From Rhodovulum bhavnagarense (lineage in GTDB: Bacteria; Pseudomonadota; Alphaproteobacteria; Rhodobacterales; Rhodobacteraceae), in contig NZ_SLXU01000010.1 of the NCBI RefSeq assembly GCF_004343505.1, forward strand, positions 1 through 64,000: a stretch of DNA of 64,000 nucleotides. The letters run 5' to 3'. A program made the translations under genes and the position numbers. Numbering within the stretch: position 1 is the stretch's first letter; every line of letters begins with the position of its first letter. The notes under the pieces are model-generated. The model saw nothing but the letters and a program-made list of their open reading frames with translations, made no database searches and was not told the origin of the DNA. Of the stretch, positions 48,957 through 58,048 are shown piece by piece.

Positions 48957-50245
48957 CCCTGCTTGCCGAAATGATGTCGACCCTGTTTGAGCGCCGGTTC
49001 GTGCCTTGGCGCGACGACGAGTACGACACACGCCCCCTGCCGGAGCTGACCGCCGACTTGATTGGTGCGCGGGGCGAGATTTCCGGCCTGACGCTGGCCC
49101 GCTCGATACTGGATCGCTACGCGACGCTGGACGACGAGGGCAAGTGCGCCTTCTTCCACCATCTGGCACAGGACATGGGCGTTAAACCCGACCGCGTGCG
49201 CGCCGCCATCGACGCCTACGAGGCAGGCCAGACCAAGGCGACCTACCGTGCCTTTGTCGAGGCCACGGAGCCCCCGCGGCAAGAGTTGATCCGGCGGTTG
49301 AACCAGGTGCCTGGTGCGACACATGCGCTGGTCCAGATGCGCGCCGATCTGCTGCGGCTGGGGCGCGACGACGACGCGCTTCGCGCGCTCGATCTCGACT
49401 TCCGGCACCTGTTCACAAGCTGGTTCAACCGCGGGTTCCTGGTGTTGCGGCCGATCAGCTGGGAAAGCCCCGCGCAGATCCTGGACAAGATCATTGCCTA
49501 CGAGGCGGTGCACGCGATCCGCAGCTGGGCCGACCTGCGCCGCAGGGTCGAGCCGTCGGATCGTCGCTGCTTTGCCTTCTTTCACCCCGCCATGCCGGAC
49601 GAGCCGCTGATCTTTGTCCAGGTGGCGCTGACCCGCGGCGTGCCCGGTTCGATCCAGGGCCTTCTGGCAGAGGATCGCGAGGAACTGCCCGGTGATCGTG
49701 CCGACACGGCGGTGTTCTATTCCATCTCGAACTGCCAGGCGGGGCTGGCCAGCATCTCGTTCGGTAACTCTCTGATCAAGCAGGTCGCAGCCGACCTGTC
49801 GGTAGAGCTGCCGGGCCTCAAGACCTTTGTCACGTTGTCGCCTCTGCCCGGTTTCGCCCGCTGGCTGGCGGACGAAGGCATTCCAAACGACCCTGAGGAC
49901 GACGCACATATGCGCAGCCTTGCCGCGCTGTACCTGACCCAGGCCAAGCGGACCGACGCTCAGCCGCTTGACCCGGTCGCGCGGTTCCATCTGGGCAACG
50001 GTGCGTCGATCCACCAGGTCCACGCCCGCGCCGACATTTCGGGCAAGGGACAGGCGCAGTCCCTCGGTGTGATGGTCAACTACCTTTACGATCTGTCGAA
50101 GGTGGCGCAGAACCATGAACGCTTCGCCGGGGCGCAAGAGATCGCGACCTCTGGCGAGGTGCGGAGGCTGGCCGCGACAGCAGAAAAGGCCCTGTCGAAG
50201 GCAGAGCAGACAAGGGCAGACCAGGTCGAGGAAGAGAAGACATGA
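48953..50245 (+). CDS. matA: malonyl-CoA decarboxylase
   Basis: This 430-residue enzyme converts malonyl-CoA to acetyl-CoA and carbon dioxide. Signatures are the helical N-terminal domain and the GNAT-like catalytic part with FFHPAMPDEPLIFVQVAL, FYSISNCQAGLASISFGN (catalytic Ser) and FHLGNGASIHQVHARAD (catalytic His). The start is GTG 48953, overlapping dctM by 4 bases. It overlaps matB by 4 bases at its end. Together with MatB it provides the full malonate-to-acetyl-CoA route known from Rhizobium matABC. Confidence 0.95.
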   Translation: MTLLAEMMSTLFERRFVPWRDDEYDTRPLPELTADLIGARGEISGLTLARSILDRYATLDDEGKCAFFHHLAQDMGVKPDRVRAAIDAYEAGQTKATYRAFVEATEPPRQELIRRLNQVPGATHALVQMRADLLRLGRDDDALRALDLDFRHLFTSWFNRGFLVLRPISWESPAQILDKIIAYEAVHAIRSWADLRRRVEPSDRRCFAFFHPAMPDEPLIFVQVALTRGVPGSIQGLLAEDREELPGDRADTAVFYSISNCQAGLASISFGNSLIKQVAADLSVELPGLKTFVTLSPLPGFARWLADEGIPNDPEDDAHMRSLAALYLTQAKRTDAQPLDPVARFHLGNGASIHQVHARADISGKGQAQSLGVMVNYLYDLSKVAQNHERFAGAQEIATSGEVRRLAATAEKALSKAEQTRADQVEEEKT

Positions 50246-51759
50246 CCAACATTCTTTACGACGCCCTCTTCGCGCCGCATGCCGGCCGGGACGCGCCATT
50301 CCTGCATCTGCCTGATGGTGGCATCGTCACCTATGCCGATTTCCTCGGGCAGGCGGCACAGATCGCGCATGTGCTGACGCAGGCGGGCCTGGCGCCCGGT
50401 GATCGGCTTGCCGCGCAGGTGCCGAAATGTCCCCAGGCGCTGGCCCTTTATGCCGCCTGCGTGCAGGCCGGGGTGATCTTCCTGCCGCTCAACACCGGCT
50501 ACACCGTCGAGGAACTGCGCTATTTCGTCGAGAACAGCGGCGCGCGCATGCTCGTCTGCGACCCGGATCGGGCCGGGGCGCTGGCCTCGCTGGCCCATGC
50601 CGCCGACGCGGTGCTGCATACGCTGGGCGCGGATGGCACGGGCACGCTGATGGCCGATGCGGCGGGCCAGCCCGACGGTTTCGATACCGTCCCGCGCGGG
50701 CGGGACGATCTGGCGGCGTTCCTTTACACCTCGGGCACCACGGGGCGCTCCAAGGGCGCGATGCTGAGCCATGACAACCTGCTGTCCAACGCGCAGGCGC
50801 TGACCGATATTTGGCGCTTTACCAAGGATGACGTGCTGCTGCATGCGCTGCCGATCTTCCATACCCACGGATTGTTCGTGGCGACCAACACCACGCTGGC
50901 GGCGGGTGGGGCAATGATCTTCCTGCCGAAATTCGACACCGACCGGATGATCGAGGCGATGCCGCGCGCGACCGCCATGATGGGCGTGCCCACCTTCTAC
51001 ACCCGGCTTCTGGACGATGCGCGCCTGACCCGCGACCTGACCGAGCATATGCGCCTGTTCGTTTCGGGCAGTGCGCCGCTTCTGGCCGAGACACATGAAC
51101 GTTTCGAGGCGCGGACAGGGCACCGCATCCTGGAACGCTACGGGATGACGGAAACCAACATGAACACCTCCAACCCCTATGACGGGGAGCGTCGGCCGGG
51201 TACCGTCGGCTTCCCGTTGCCCGGGGTCGAGTTGAAGATCACCGACCCGGACACGGATGCAGAGGTGGCACCCGGCGAGATCGGCCGGATCGAGGTGCGC
51301 GGGCCCAATGTGTTCAAGGGCTACTGGCAGATGCCGGAGAAGACGGCGGCCGAACTGCGCCCCGACGGCTTCTTTATCACCGGCGACCTCGGGCGGTTGG
51401 ACGAGGACGGCTATGTGCAGATCGTGGGCCGCGACAAGGATCTGATCATCTCCGGCGGCTACAACGTCTATCCCAAGGAGATCGAGGTCGTGCTGGACGC
51501 CCAGCCCGGTGTGCTGGAATCGGCCGTGATCGGCGTGCCGCATCCCGATTTCGGCGAAACGCCGCTGGCGCTGATCGTGCCGCAGCCGGGTGTCACGCCG
51601 GATCTGGATGCTATAGCGGCCGAACTGCGCGATGCCCTGGCGCGCTACAAGCATCCCCGAGACATGCTGATTGTCGACGAACTGCCGCGCAATACCATGG
51701 GCAAGGTACAGAAGAATGTTCTGCGCGAGACCTATCGCGCCCGTTTCGTTCCTGCCTGA
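50242..51759 (+). CDS. matB: malonyl-CoA synthetase
   Basis: The product is 505 residues in the acyl-adenylate ligase family. It joins malonate and CoA using ATP. Motifs are the P-loop YTSGTTGRSKGAML, the substrate-side ERYGMTETNMNTSNPYDG which is typical of MatB, the hinge GRDKDLIISGGYNVYPKEIE and the catalytic Lys in NTMGKVQKN. ATG 50242 overlaps matA. The gene ends the operon; the frame after its stop runs into a decayed sequence with no further complete gene. Confidence 0.95.
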   Translation: MTNILYDALFAPHAGRDAPFLHLPDGGIVTYADFLGQAAQIAHVLTQAGLAPGDRLAAQVPKCPQALALYAACVQAGVIFLPLNTGYTVEELRYFVENSGARMLVCDPDRAGALASLAHAADAVLHTLGADGTGTLMADAAGQPDGFDTVPRGRDDLAAFLYTSGTTGRSKGAMLSHDNLLSNAQALTDIWRFTKDDVLLHALPIFHTHGLFVATNTTLAAGGAMIFLPKFDTDRMIEAMPRATAMMGVPTFYTRLLDDARLTRDLTEHMRLFVSGSAPLLAETHERFEARTGHRILERYGMTETNMNTSNPYDGERRPGTVGFPLPGVELKITDPDTDAEVAPGEIGRIEVRGPNVFKGYWQMPEKTAAELRPDGFFITGDLGRLDEDGYVQIVGRDKDLIISGGYNVYPKEIEVVLDAQPGVLESAVIGVPHPDFGETPLALIVPQPGVTPDLDAIAAELRDALARYKHPRDMLIVDELPRNTMGKVQKNVLRETYRARFVPA

Positions 51760-51804
51760 ACAAAGCAGGGCGAAGCCATTCGAACACAGTCTGACATTGG
51801 GCCG

Positions 51805-51960
51805 ATGTTGCGGCCGCGATCCATGGCATCGGTTCAGCATTTCATGTCTCACCGGTATGATGACGTGTTCTTGACTGCGCTGAACCAGTATATGCCGGGA
51901 TGGCGCCAGGCCTGGACCGATCTGAACGCCCTCCCGCAGACGCCGAGGCGTGATGGCTGA
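51805..51960 (+). pseudogene. C-terminal remnant of a YgjP-like metallopeptidase
   Basis: In the frame that continues directly after the matB stop, the sequence reads MSHRYDDVFLTALNQYMPGW and then WTDLNALP before a TGA at 51958-51960. This resembles the end of YgjP/DUF45 metallopeptidases, where a metal-binding His and a Phe are followed by LMPxWRxxxxxLNxLP. The HExxH metal site that should precede it is missing; only VQHFMSH remains. The match is from memory of the family and is short, so this may be coincidence. Confidence 0.35.
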
Positions 51961-52156
51961 CAACCCGAAGTCGGACACGATCCGGGCTGATGCCAGCCCA
52001 CCGCCTTGTCACGATGTCCAGCGCAGGCTTGCCATGGACCGTTTCGCGGGCCGTCACCTGCGCCGGTCACTGACTTGGTGTGCAATGACCGGGATCTCGA
52101 CGCCGCCGATGACGAGGCATCGCCCTTCCTCCTGCTGAATTTCTGACCGTGGTTTG

Positions 52157-52183
52157 CCCCGGCTTGTGAAGGCTGGGGTTTTT
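52157..52183 (+). terminator. intrinsic terminator beyond the malonate operon
   Basis: The stem CCCCGGC/GCTGGGG with an 8-base loop is followed by five T. It is 400 bases after matB and may end that transcript or belong to a lost gene. Confidence 0.7.
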
Positions 52184-52417
52184 CGTATTTTTGAACAAAG
52201 ATCACCGATGTATCACGGCGGCGGCGCCTTCTGAAAATCGACAGATTTGAATATTTTAAAAATTGTTTAATAAAATCAACGTTCCTTATTTTTGTCTCGG
52301 AAAGGCGTTGATGCAACTGACAAGAGTGGCCGGACAAGAAATTACACAAAGCCTCCCCGTGGCGGGCTTCGTGTGTCTCGGCCTGCTGGGGCAATGGCGT
52401 CTTGCCTCTTTTCCGGC

Positions 52418-53050
52418 CTACAGGCGCGGGGTGGTCGCGCCGGTGCTGTGCAGGATATGAATACAGCGCGTCCGGGCCAGCAGGCCGGGCAGGTCTTTTC
52501 CGGCGGTTGCGCCGATCACCACGCTGCCGGGGCCCAGTTCTTTCAGCGTTTCGGGATCGTCGGCCAGCGCCCGTAACGGGCTTAACAGCCGTTCTGCCAG
52601 CGCCCTGGCCAAGGGTTCAAGTCCCGCCGCCGCGCCGGTCTGTAACAATACCACCTCGCGCAGGCGGGCACGCACGGGTCCCGCGGGCAGAACCAGCATG
52701 TCGTCAGGGCCAAGCGTGTCGGCAAGCACCGCCGCGAGGCGCCCGGCGCGGTGCTGGAACGACCAGGTCAGCGCGGCCCGGTCGGCCTCGCGTGCAAGCG
52801 CCTGTTCGAACCGGGCCGCGTCGCGCAGAAAGGCCGCGCGCATGGGGCCTGCCCCATGCCTGGCCACCGTGCGGCCCGCCGCGTCGACGATACAGGCCGA
52901 TGACAGGCCCGATAGTGCAAGATGGGCATCGTCCTCGACCAGCAGGCCGCGCAGCTCTGCCCCGGCCTCGGCGGCAAGCGCCAAGGCCAGCCCCAGCACC
53001 GGGCCGGCATCGGCAAAGCTGGATGCGCCCAGGATGACACGGGCGCTCAT
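52418..53050 (-). CDS. hypothetical protein, USP-like
   Basis: The product is 210 residues. It begins MSARVILGASSFADAGPVLGLALALAAEAGAELRGLLVED, which resembles a universal-stress-protein strand and helix, and has VVIGATAGKDLP-like and DMLVLPAGP stretches later, but no clear ATP-binding G-2x-G-9x-GS motif. The start overlaps the stop of the Lon-like protease by 4 bases, so it is the second gene of that operon. The function is unknown; the coupling suggests a partner or adaptor of the protease. Confidence 0.7.
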   Translation of the reverse strand: MSARVILGASSFADAGPVLGLALALAAEAGAELRGLLVEDDAHLALSGLSSACIVDAAGRTVARHGAGPMRAAFLRDAARFEQALAREADRAALTWSFQHRAGRLAAVLADTLGPDDMLVLPAGPVRARLREVVLLQTGAAAGLEPLARALAERLLSPLRALADDPETLKELGPGSVVIGATAGKDLPGLLARTRCIHILHSTGATTPRL

Positions 53051-55485
53051 GGGGTGTTCTCCTCGTGCTTGCCTCTGTTTCCGAAGTGGCGCCGCGCCTC
53101 GGCGAATGCTGTCAGCCGCGCCTCGACCTTGGCGTTTATGCTGTCTGGCGCAAAGGTCCCGTCTTTTCCGCGCGCGCCCGCCTCGTGGCCGGTCAGGATG
53201 GCCAGGCCCTCGTCGACATGGGCCATGGGGATGATGCGGAACGCTCCGGCCTCGACCGCCTCGATGACGCGCGGGCGCAGCACCAGGTGGCCGAGATTGG
53301 TGGCGGGGATCAGCACCCCTTGTCGCCCGGTCAGCCCGCGCGCCGCACAGATGTCGAAAAAGCCCTCGATCTTTTCGTTCACCCCGCCGATGGGCTGGAT
53401 ATCCCCGAACTGGTTGACCGAGCCGGTCACCGCGTAGGACTGGTCGATCGCAACCTCGGCCAGCGCCGATAACAGCGCCAACAGTTCCGCGGCCGAAGCA
53501 CTGTCGCCCTCGATCCCGCCATAGCTTTGTTCGAAGACCAGGCTCGCCCAGAGCGACATGGGCAGGTCGGGCACATAGGTTCCCCCAAGGTAGCCCGACA
53601 GGATCATCACCCCCTTGGAATGGATCGGCCCGCCCAGTTCCGCCTCGCGCTCTATATCCACGACCTTGCCTGCACCCATGCGCACCCTCGCGCTGACACG
53701 GGTGGGCCGGCCAAAGCGGGACTTGCCGATTTCCAGCACCGACAGCGCGTTGATCTGGCCAATCCGCGCACCGTCCGTGTCGATCAGCAGCGTGCCGCGC
53801 GCGATCATTTCCTGGCTCAGATCGCGCAGGCGGCCCGCGCGGCGCTCGGCGGCCTCGATGGTGGCGGCGATTTCGTCCGCGCCGATGCGTGCCGCGCCGT
53901 TTTCGCCCGCGCGGTGTTCGGCTTCGTGCAGGATGTCGGCCAGCGCGGCGAGGTTCAGCGAGAATCGCTCTGCATCGTCTGACAGGCGCAGGCTTTCTTC
54001 TAACAGCCGTTCAACCCCCCCGGCACTGACCGCGCGCAGACCCGAAGTCTGGACCATCCGCGCGATCAGCCGGGCGAATAACAATGCGCTGGCCGCAGAG
54101 CGTGGCATGCGGTCATCGAAATCGGCCTCGAGCTTGAACAGGCGCGAGAAATCGGGATCAAGCGCGACCAGCAGGTAGTAAAGCATCCGGTCGCCCACCA
54201 GGACGACCCTCAGCCGCAGTGGGATCGGGTCGGGTTCCAGCGTTTCGGTCGAGATCAGGCTGAACCGTTCTCCGGCCGAGAATATCTTGATCTCGCCGGA
54301 TTTGAGACTGCGTTTAAGTGCATCCCAGGCCAGAGGCTCGGTCAATACCTGCGCGGCATCGAGGATCAGGAAGCCCCCGTTGGCCCGGTGCAGCGCGCCG
54401 GCGCGGATCATGGTGAAATTGGTTACCAGCGCGCCATGTTCGGCCTGGTACTCGATCCGGCCGATCAGGTTGGCCAGCGTGGGCAGCGATTCCTCGACCA
54501 CCGGCGCGCCCGCGGTCGCATCCTCGTGGCGCGAGACGATGACGTTGACGGCATAGCGGCTGAATTGCGGACGCTGGTAGTGCTTGGCGGTGGCCACCGG
54601 AAAGGCGCCCGCCTGCGGGCCGTCCTCGCGGATCAGGAACAGTTCGGCATTGTCGATGAGATCGTCGCGCATCGCCTGAAGGTGGCGCAGCGCGCCCTCG
54701 TGGTCGGCGAACTCTGCCAGTAATCCGGCCATCGCGCTTTCAACCCCGTCGCGGGCCATGGCGATGTTCATTTCTTCGACTTCGCGTCGCTGTGCCTTCA
54801 TGCCCTTGGGAACCTCCTGGAGTATCGCCTCCAGTTGTTCGCGCACCTCGCCCACCGCCGCGTCCAGCGCGGCACGCGCCTCGTCCGAGAGCTTTTCATA
54901 CTCATCGGGCGGCAGGATGTCGTCATCCTTGCGGGGCGCCACGCCAAAGCCCATGGGCGTGCGCACGATCGCCACACCCTTTTCGCGCGCGGTGTCGGCC
55001 AGCGCGCTCATCGCCGCCTCGTGGCGTTCCTCGTAGGTTTCCTCGATGGCGCGGCGCCGGGCCTGGTAATCCTCGGATTCAAAGATCGCGGGAATGTCGT
55101 TGGCCAGGTCGTTGATGACCTTGCGCACCCCGTCGCGCAGGGCATTGGCGCGGCCGGGGGGCAGGGCCAGGGCAACGGGGCGCCGGGGGTCGTCGAAATT
55201 GCCGACATAGGCCCAATCCTCGGGGGCGGGGCGGGTGACGGCAGTTTCGGCCAGCAACTTGTGCGTCGCGCTGTGCCGTCCGCTGCCGGGCGGGCCCAGC
55301 ACGAACAGGTTGAACCCTTCATGCGGGGTGCTGGCGGCAAGCCGCATCGCCTCTAGCGCACGGTCCTGGCCTGGCCAGTCCTCCAGCGGGATCAGCGTAT
55401 CGGTGCTCTCAAAGTCCAGCGCGAATGCCGCGCCCGGTCGCAATCGGGCGGGTTCGATCGGCTGGCCGGTGGCGATCTCGTCCAT
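53047..55485 (-). CDS. Lon-family ATP-dependent protease (LonB/YcbZ-like)
   Basis: The product is 812 residues. The C-terminal Lon domain has a Ser-Lys dyad: S662 in EGDSASAAELLALLS and K705 in QPIGGVNEKIEGF. An AAA-like domain is split by a long coiled region with DEIxxxLEAILQEV-type helices. The Walker A is GPPGSGRHSATHK, with Arg-His where Lys is usual, as in YcbZ-like proteins. Walker B is GGFLILDAAQVL. It should degrade or process proteins, but targets are unknown. ATG 55485 has GAAGGAGGC upstream. It is divergent from htpX, another membrane-linked quality-control protease. Confidence 0.9.
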   Translation of the reverse strand: MDEIATGQPIEPARLRPGAAFALDFESTDTLIPLEDWPGQDRALEAMRLAASTPHEGFNLFVLGPPGSGRHSATHKLLAETAVTRPAPEDWAYVGNFDDPRRPVALALPPGRANALRDGVRKVINDLANDIPAIFESEDYQARRRAIEETYEERHEAAMSALADTAREKGVAIVRTPMGFGVAPRKDDDILPPDEYEKLSDEARAALDAAVGEVREQLEAILQEVPKGMKAQRREVEEMNIAMARDGVESAMAGLLAEFADHEGALRHLQAMRDDLIDNAELFLIREDGPQAGAFPVATAKHYQRPQFSRYAVNVIVSRHEDATAGAPVVEESLPTLANLIGRIEYQAEHGALVTNFTMIRAGALHRANGGFLILDAAQVLTEPLAWDALKRSLKSGEIKIFSAGERFSLISTETLEPDPIPLRLRVVLVGDRMLYYLLVALDPDFSRLFKLEADFDDRMPRSAASALLFARLIARMVQTSGLRAVSAGGVERLLEESLRLSDDAERFSLNLAALADILHEAEHRAGENGAARIGADEIAATIEAAERRAGRLRDLSQEMIARGTLLIDTDGARIGQINALSVLEIGKSRFGRPTRVSARVRMGAGKVVDIEREAELGGPIHSKGVMILSGYLGGTYVPDLPMSLWASLVFEQSYGGIEGDSASAAELLALLSALAEVAIDQSYAVTGSVNQFGDIQPIGGVNEKIEGFFDICAARGLTGRQGVLIPATNLGHLVLRPRVIEAVEAGAFRIIPMAHVDEGLAILTGHEAGARGKDGTFAPDSINAKVEARLTAFAEARRHFGNRGKHEENTP

Positions 55486-55624
55486 CCCGCGGGCCTCCTT
55501 CGGTGGTTCACCTTTTCAACGAACACCGGCATTGCCCGTGTTTCAAGCCCCGCCACGCGCGTTGCAGCACCGCCATACGGACCCCATATCCTAGCCGATC
55601 CTTGCAACAACGATGGACAGGGCA

Positions 55625-56548
55625 ATGGGATACACGCGCACGGCGTTGTTGATGGCCGCGATGACGGGGCTGTTCATGGGGCTTGGCTATCTTCTGGCCG
55701 GCGCCGGGGGAGGCCTGATCGCGCTGATCCTTGCGGCGGGGATGAACCTTGCGGCCTGGTGGAACTCTGACAAGATGGTGCTCAGGATGCATAATGCCCG
55801 GCCCGTGACGCCGGGCGAGGCGGCGGGCCTGCACCAGATGGTGGCCGGGCTTGCGGCGCGCGCCGGTTTGCCGATGCCCGCGGTCTATGTCATCGACGAA
55901 CCTCAGCCGAATGCCTTTGCCACCGGTCGTAACCCGCAAAACGCCGCGGTGGCGGTGACCACTGGACTCATGCGCAGCCTTGATCGCGACGAACTGGCCG
56001 GGGTGATCGCGCATGAACTTGCCCATATCCGCAACCACGACACCGCGATCATGACCGTGACCGCGACCTTTGCGGGGGCGATTTCCATGCTGGCCAATTT
56101 TGCGCTGTTCTTTGGTGGCCGGCGCGACGCGGGGCCGGGAATCGTGGGAAGCCTCGCGATGATGATCCTGGCGCCGATGGCGGCCGCGCTGGTGCAGATG
56201 GCCATCAGCCGCACCCGTGAATACGCCGCCGACAAGGCAGGGGCCGAGATTTGCGGCAACCCGCTGTGGCTGGCCTCGGCGCTGGAACGCATCCAGCAGG
56301 GGGCTGCCGGTATCGACAATGACGCGGCAGAGCGCAACCCGGCCACCGCGCATATGTTCATCGTAAACCCGCTGCATGCGCACAAGCGCGACAACCTCTT
56401 TGCCACGCATCCCGCGACCGCCAACCGGGTCGCCGCGCTGCGCCGGATGGCGGCACAAAACACCCCGGCCGTCGGCGCCGCGGGACGGTCGCGTCCGCAG
56501 GCCCCCTGGGGGCGCGCCCCAAAGGGTCGCGCGGGGCCGTGGGGCTGA
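55625..56548 (+). CDS. htpX: M48 membrane zinc protease HtpX
   Basis: The product is 307 residues. Two N-terminal membrane helices ([19 protein letters not shown] and [17 protein letters not shown]) precede the M48 domain with zinc motif [10 protein letters not shown] and third ligand Glu in [14 protein letters not shown]. It cleaves misfolded inner-membrane proteins. ATG 55625 is chosen; ATG 55613 adds four residues. The Pro/Arg/Gly-rich tail after residue 285 is low complexity and is common in this group. It is convergent with the LABN gene. Confidence 0.95.
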   Translation: MGYTRTALLMAAMTGLFMGLGYLLAGAGGGLIALILAAGMNLAAWWNSDKMVLRMHNARPVTPGEAAGLHQMVAGLAARAGLPMPAVYVIDEPQPNAFATGRNPQNAAVAVTTGLMRSLDRDELAGVIAHELAHIRNHDTAIMTVTATFAGAISMLANFALFFGGRRDAGPGIVGSLAMMILAPMAAALVQMAISRTREYAADKAGAEICGNPLWLASALERIQQGAAGIDNDAAERNPATAHMFIVNPLHAHKRDNLFATHPATANRVAALRRMAAQNTPAVGAAGRSRPQAPWGRAPKGRAGPWG

Positions 56549-56878
56549 TCAGCCTTGAGTTTCGCGCCCTTCGGCCTCGGCGCGGGTGACACGGCGGATC
56601 AGCATCAAGTTGCGCACATAGACCAGCAGCCCGGTCGACTGGCCCAGGATGAACACCGCGTCCTTTCGGTAGATCGCATAGGTCAGCAGGATCGCACCGC
56701 CCAGGATCGACAAGTACCAGAACGCCACCGGCACGTAGGACCGGCCTGCGCGTTCCGAGGCGATCCATTGCACGATAAAGCGCGCGGCAAAGGTCAGTTG
56801 TGCGGCAAGGCCAAGCATGACCCACCAGAACTCGGTCCAGTTATCTATGGCGAGGAACGAAAACAGGGTCTCTTTCAT
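56549..56878 (-). CDS. lipid-A-disaccharide synthase N-terminal-like (LABN) membrane protein
   Basis: The product is 109 residues with three membrane helices: WWVMLGLAAQLTFAARFIVQW, VPVAFWYLSILGGAILLTYAI and a final FILGQSTGLLVYVRNLML. The [16 protein letters not shown] and RKDAVFILGQ motifs define the LAB_N domain (PF07578), which in some bacteria is fused to glycosyltransferases and may handle lipid-linked sugars. ATG 56878 is used; a longer frame to 57316 overlaps the divergent gene. It ends directly against htpX. Its exact role is unknown. Confidence 0.88.
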   Translation of the reverse strand: MKETLFSFLAIDNWTEFWWVMLGLAAQLTFAARFIVQWIASERAGRSYVPVAFWYLSILGGAILLTYAIYRKDAVFILGQSTGLLVYVRNLMLIRRVTRAEAEGRETQG

Positions 56879-57030
56879 GGGTCTTTCCGGGGCTGCGGGC
56901 CACGCTGTGCCCGCTATAGTGGGTCGCGGCACGCAAAGACAGCGCAAACCGGCCCCGCGGGTCGTGACGTGCTGGCAAAGCGGCGCGGGCGCGATATGAA
57001 ACGGGGAACCGGCAAGAAGGAAGCAAGACG

Positions 57031-57873
57031 ATGAAATTGATGCGCGTGGGGCCGCGGGGGATGGAACGGCCCGCAGTGATGGATGACCATGGGCAGATCC
57101 GCGATATCTCGGGCCATGTTCCCGATTTCGATGCGTTCTCCATGGTGCCCGAATCGCTGGATGCGGTGCGTGCGCTGAAACTTTCGTCGATGCCGGTGAT
57201 TGCGCCCGGCACGCGCATCGGCCCCTGCCTTGCGGCGGTGCCGAATTTCTATTGCATCGGCCTGAACTATGCCCGTCATGCCGAAGAGGCCGGAATGGCA
57301 AAGCCGACAGAGCCAATCGTGTTTTCCAAGGCCACCACGGCGCTGGCCGGGCCCGATGACCCGGTCATTCTGCCGGCAGGCGCAGACAAGGCCGATTGGG
57401 AGGTCGAACTGGGCGTGGTGATCGGGCGCGCGGCCTTCCGCGTGTCCGAGGCCGAGGCGCTTTCCCATGTCGCGGGTTATTGCGTGGTCAATGACCTGTC
57501 AGAGCGCGCCTACCAGATGGATCGGGGCGGCCAGTGGATCAAGGGCAAGTCGTTGCCGGGTTTTGGCCCCGTCGGCCCCTGGATGGTTACCGCCGACGAA
57601 GTGGCCGATCCACAGGATTTGCGGCTGACGCTGGCGCTGAATGACGTGCAGGTGCAGGACAGCACGACCGCGGACATGATTTTCACGGTGGCGCAGATCG
57701 TCAGCCACCTCAGCCAGTTCATGCAGCTCGTGCCGGGCGACCTGATCGCGACCGGCACGCCGTCGGGCGTGGGCATGGGGATGAGGCCACAGCGCTTTCT
57801 TCGGCCCGGTGACGTGATGGAGCTTGGGATAGAGGGCCTGGGCCGCCAGCGGCAAGTGGTCCTGGCGGGGTGA
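57031..57873 (+). CDS. fumarylacetoacetate hydrolase family protein
   Basis: The product is 280 residues. The N-terminal MKLMRVGPRGMERPAVMDD is followed by the catalytic FAH domain with NFYCIGLNYARHAEEAGM, EPIVFSKA, a metal site in DWEVELGVVIG, YCVVNDLSERAYQ and the end GTPSGVGMG. Such enzymes hydrolyse or decarboxylate beta-diketone-like acids (acylpyruvate or oxaloacetate types). The substrate is not deducible. It stands alone, divergent from LABN. Confidence 0.9.
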   Translation: MKLMRVGPRGMERPAVMDDHGQIRDISGHVPDFDAFSMVPESLDAVRALKLSSMPVIAPGTRIGPCLAAVPNFYCIGLNYARHAEEAGMAKPTEPIVFSKATTALAGPDDPVILPAGADKADWEVELGVVIGRAAFRVSEAEALSHVAGYCVVNDLSERAYQMDRGGQWIKGKSLPGFGPVGPWMVTADEVADPQDLRLTLALNDVQVQDSTTADMIFTVAQIVSHLSQFMQLVPGDLIATGTPSGVGMGMRPQRFLRPGDVMELGIEGLGRQRQVVLAG

Positions 57874-58048
57874 AACTTGCACGGGCGTTGGGGCAATCCG
57901 TGTGGGGTCTCGCGATAGGTGCTTGGTGATCTGTGCGCCGCCCCCACCCGCACCGGGCGCGGGCAGGGCAAGGTGGCACGCCCGCCCGGATCGGGGGGGG
58001 GCGTGAAAGCGTTGCAAAGCCCCCGATCGCGGGCCTGAGTCGACCGCG

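Larger units (their letters stand above)
51760..52417. other. decayed intergenic region
   Basis: No intact gene is seen in these 658 bases. The first 200 contain a YgjP-like remnant. The stretch 51961-52140 holds short frames I cannot place. A good terminator lies at 52157-52183. From about 52180 to 52310 the sequence turns sharply AT-rich. A hairpin near 52342-52373 may end the minus-strand gene at 52418. Confidence 0.6.

Noticed and set aside
51849-52394. 181-codon minus-strand frame across the intergenic region
   Set aside because: It crosses the plus-strand terminator and the AT-rich patch, has no ribosome site or motif, and opposes the possible metallopeptidase remnant.
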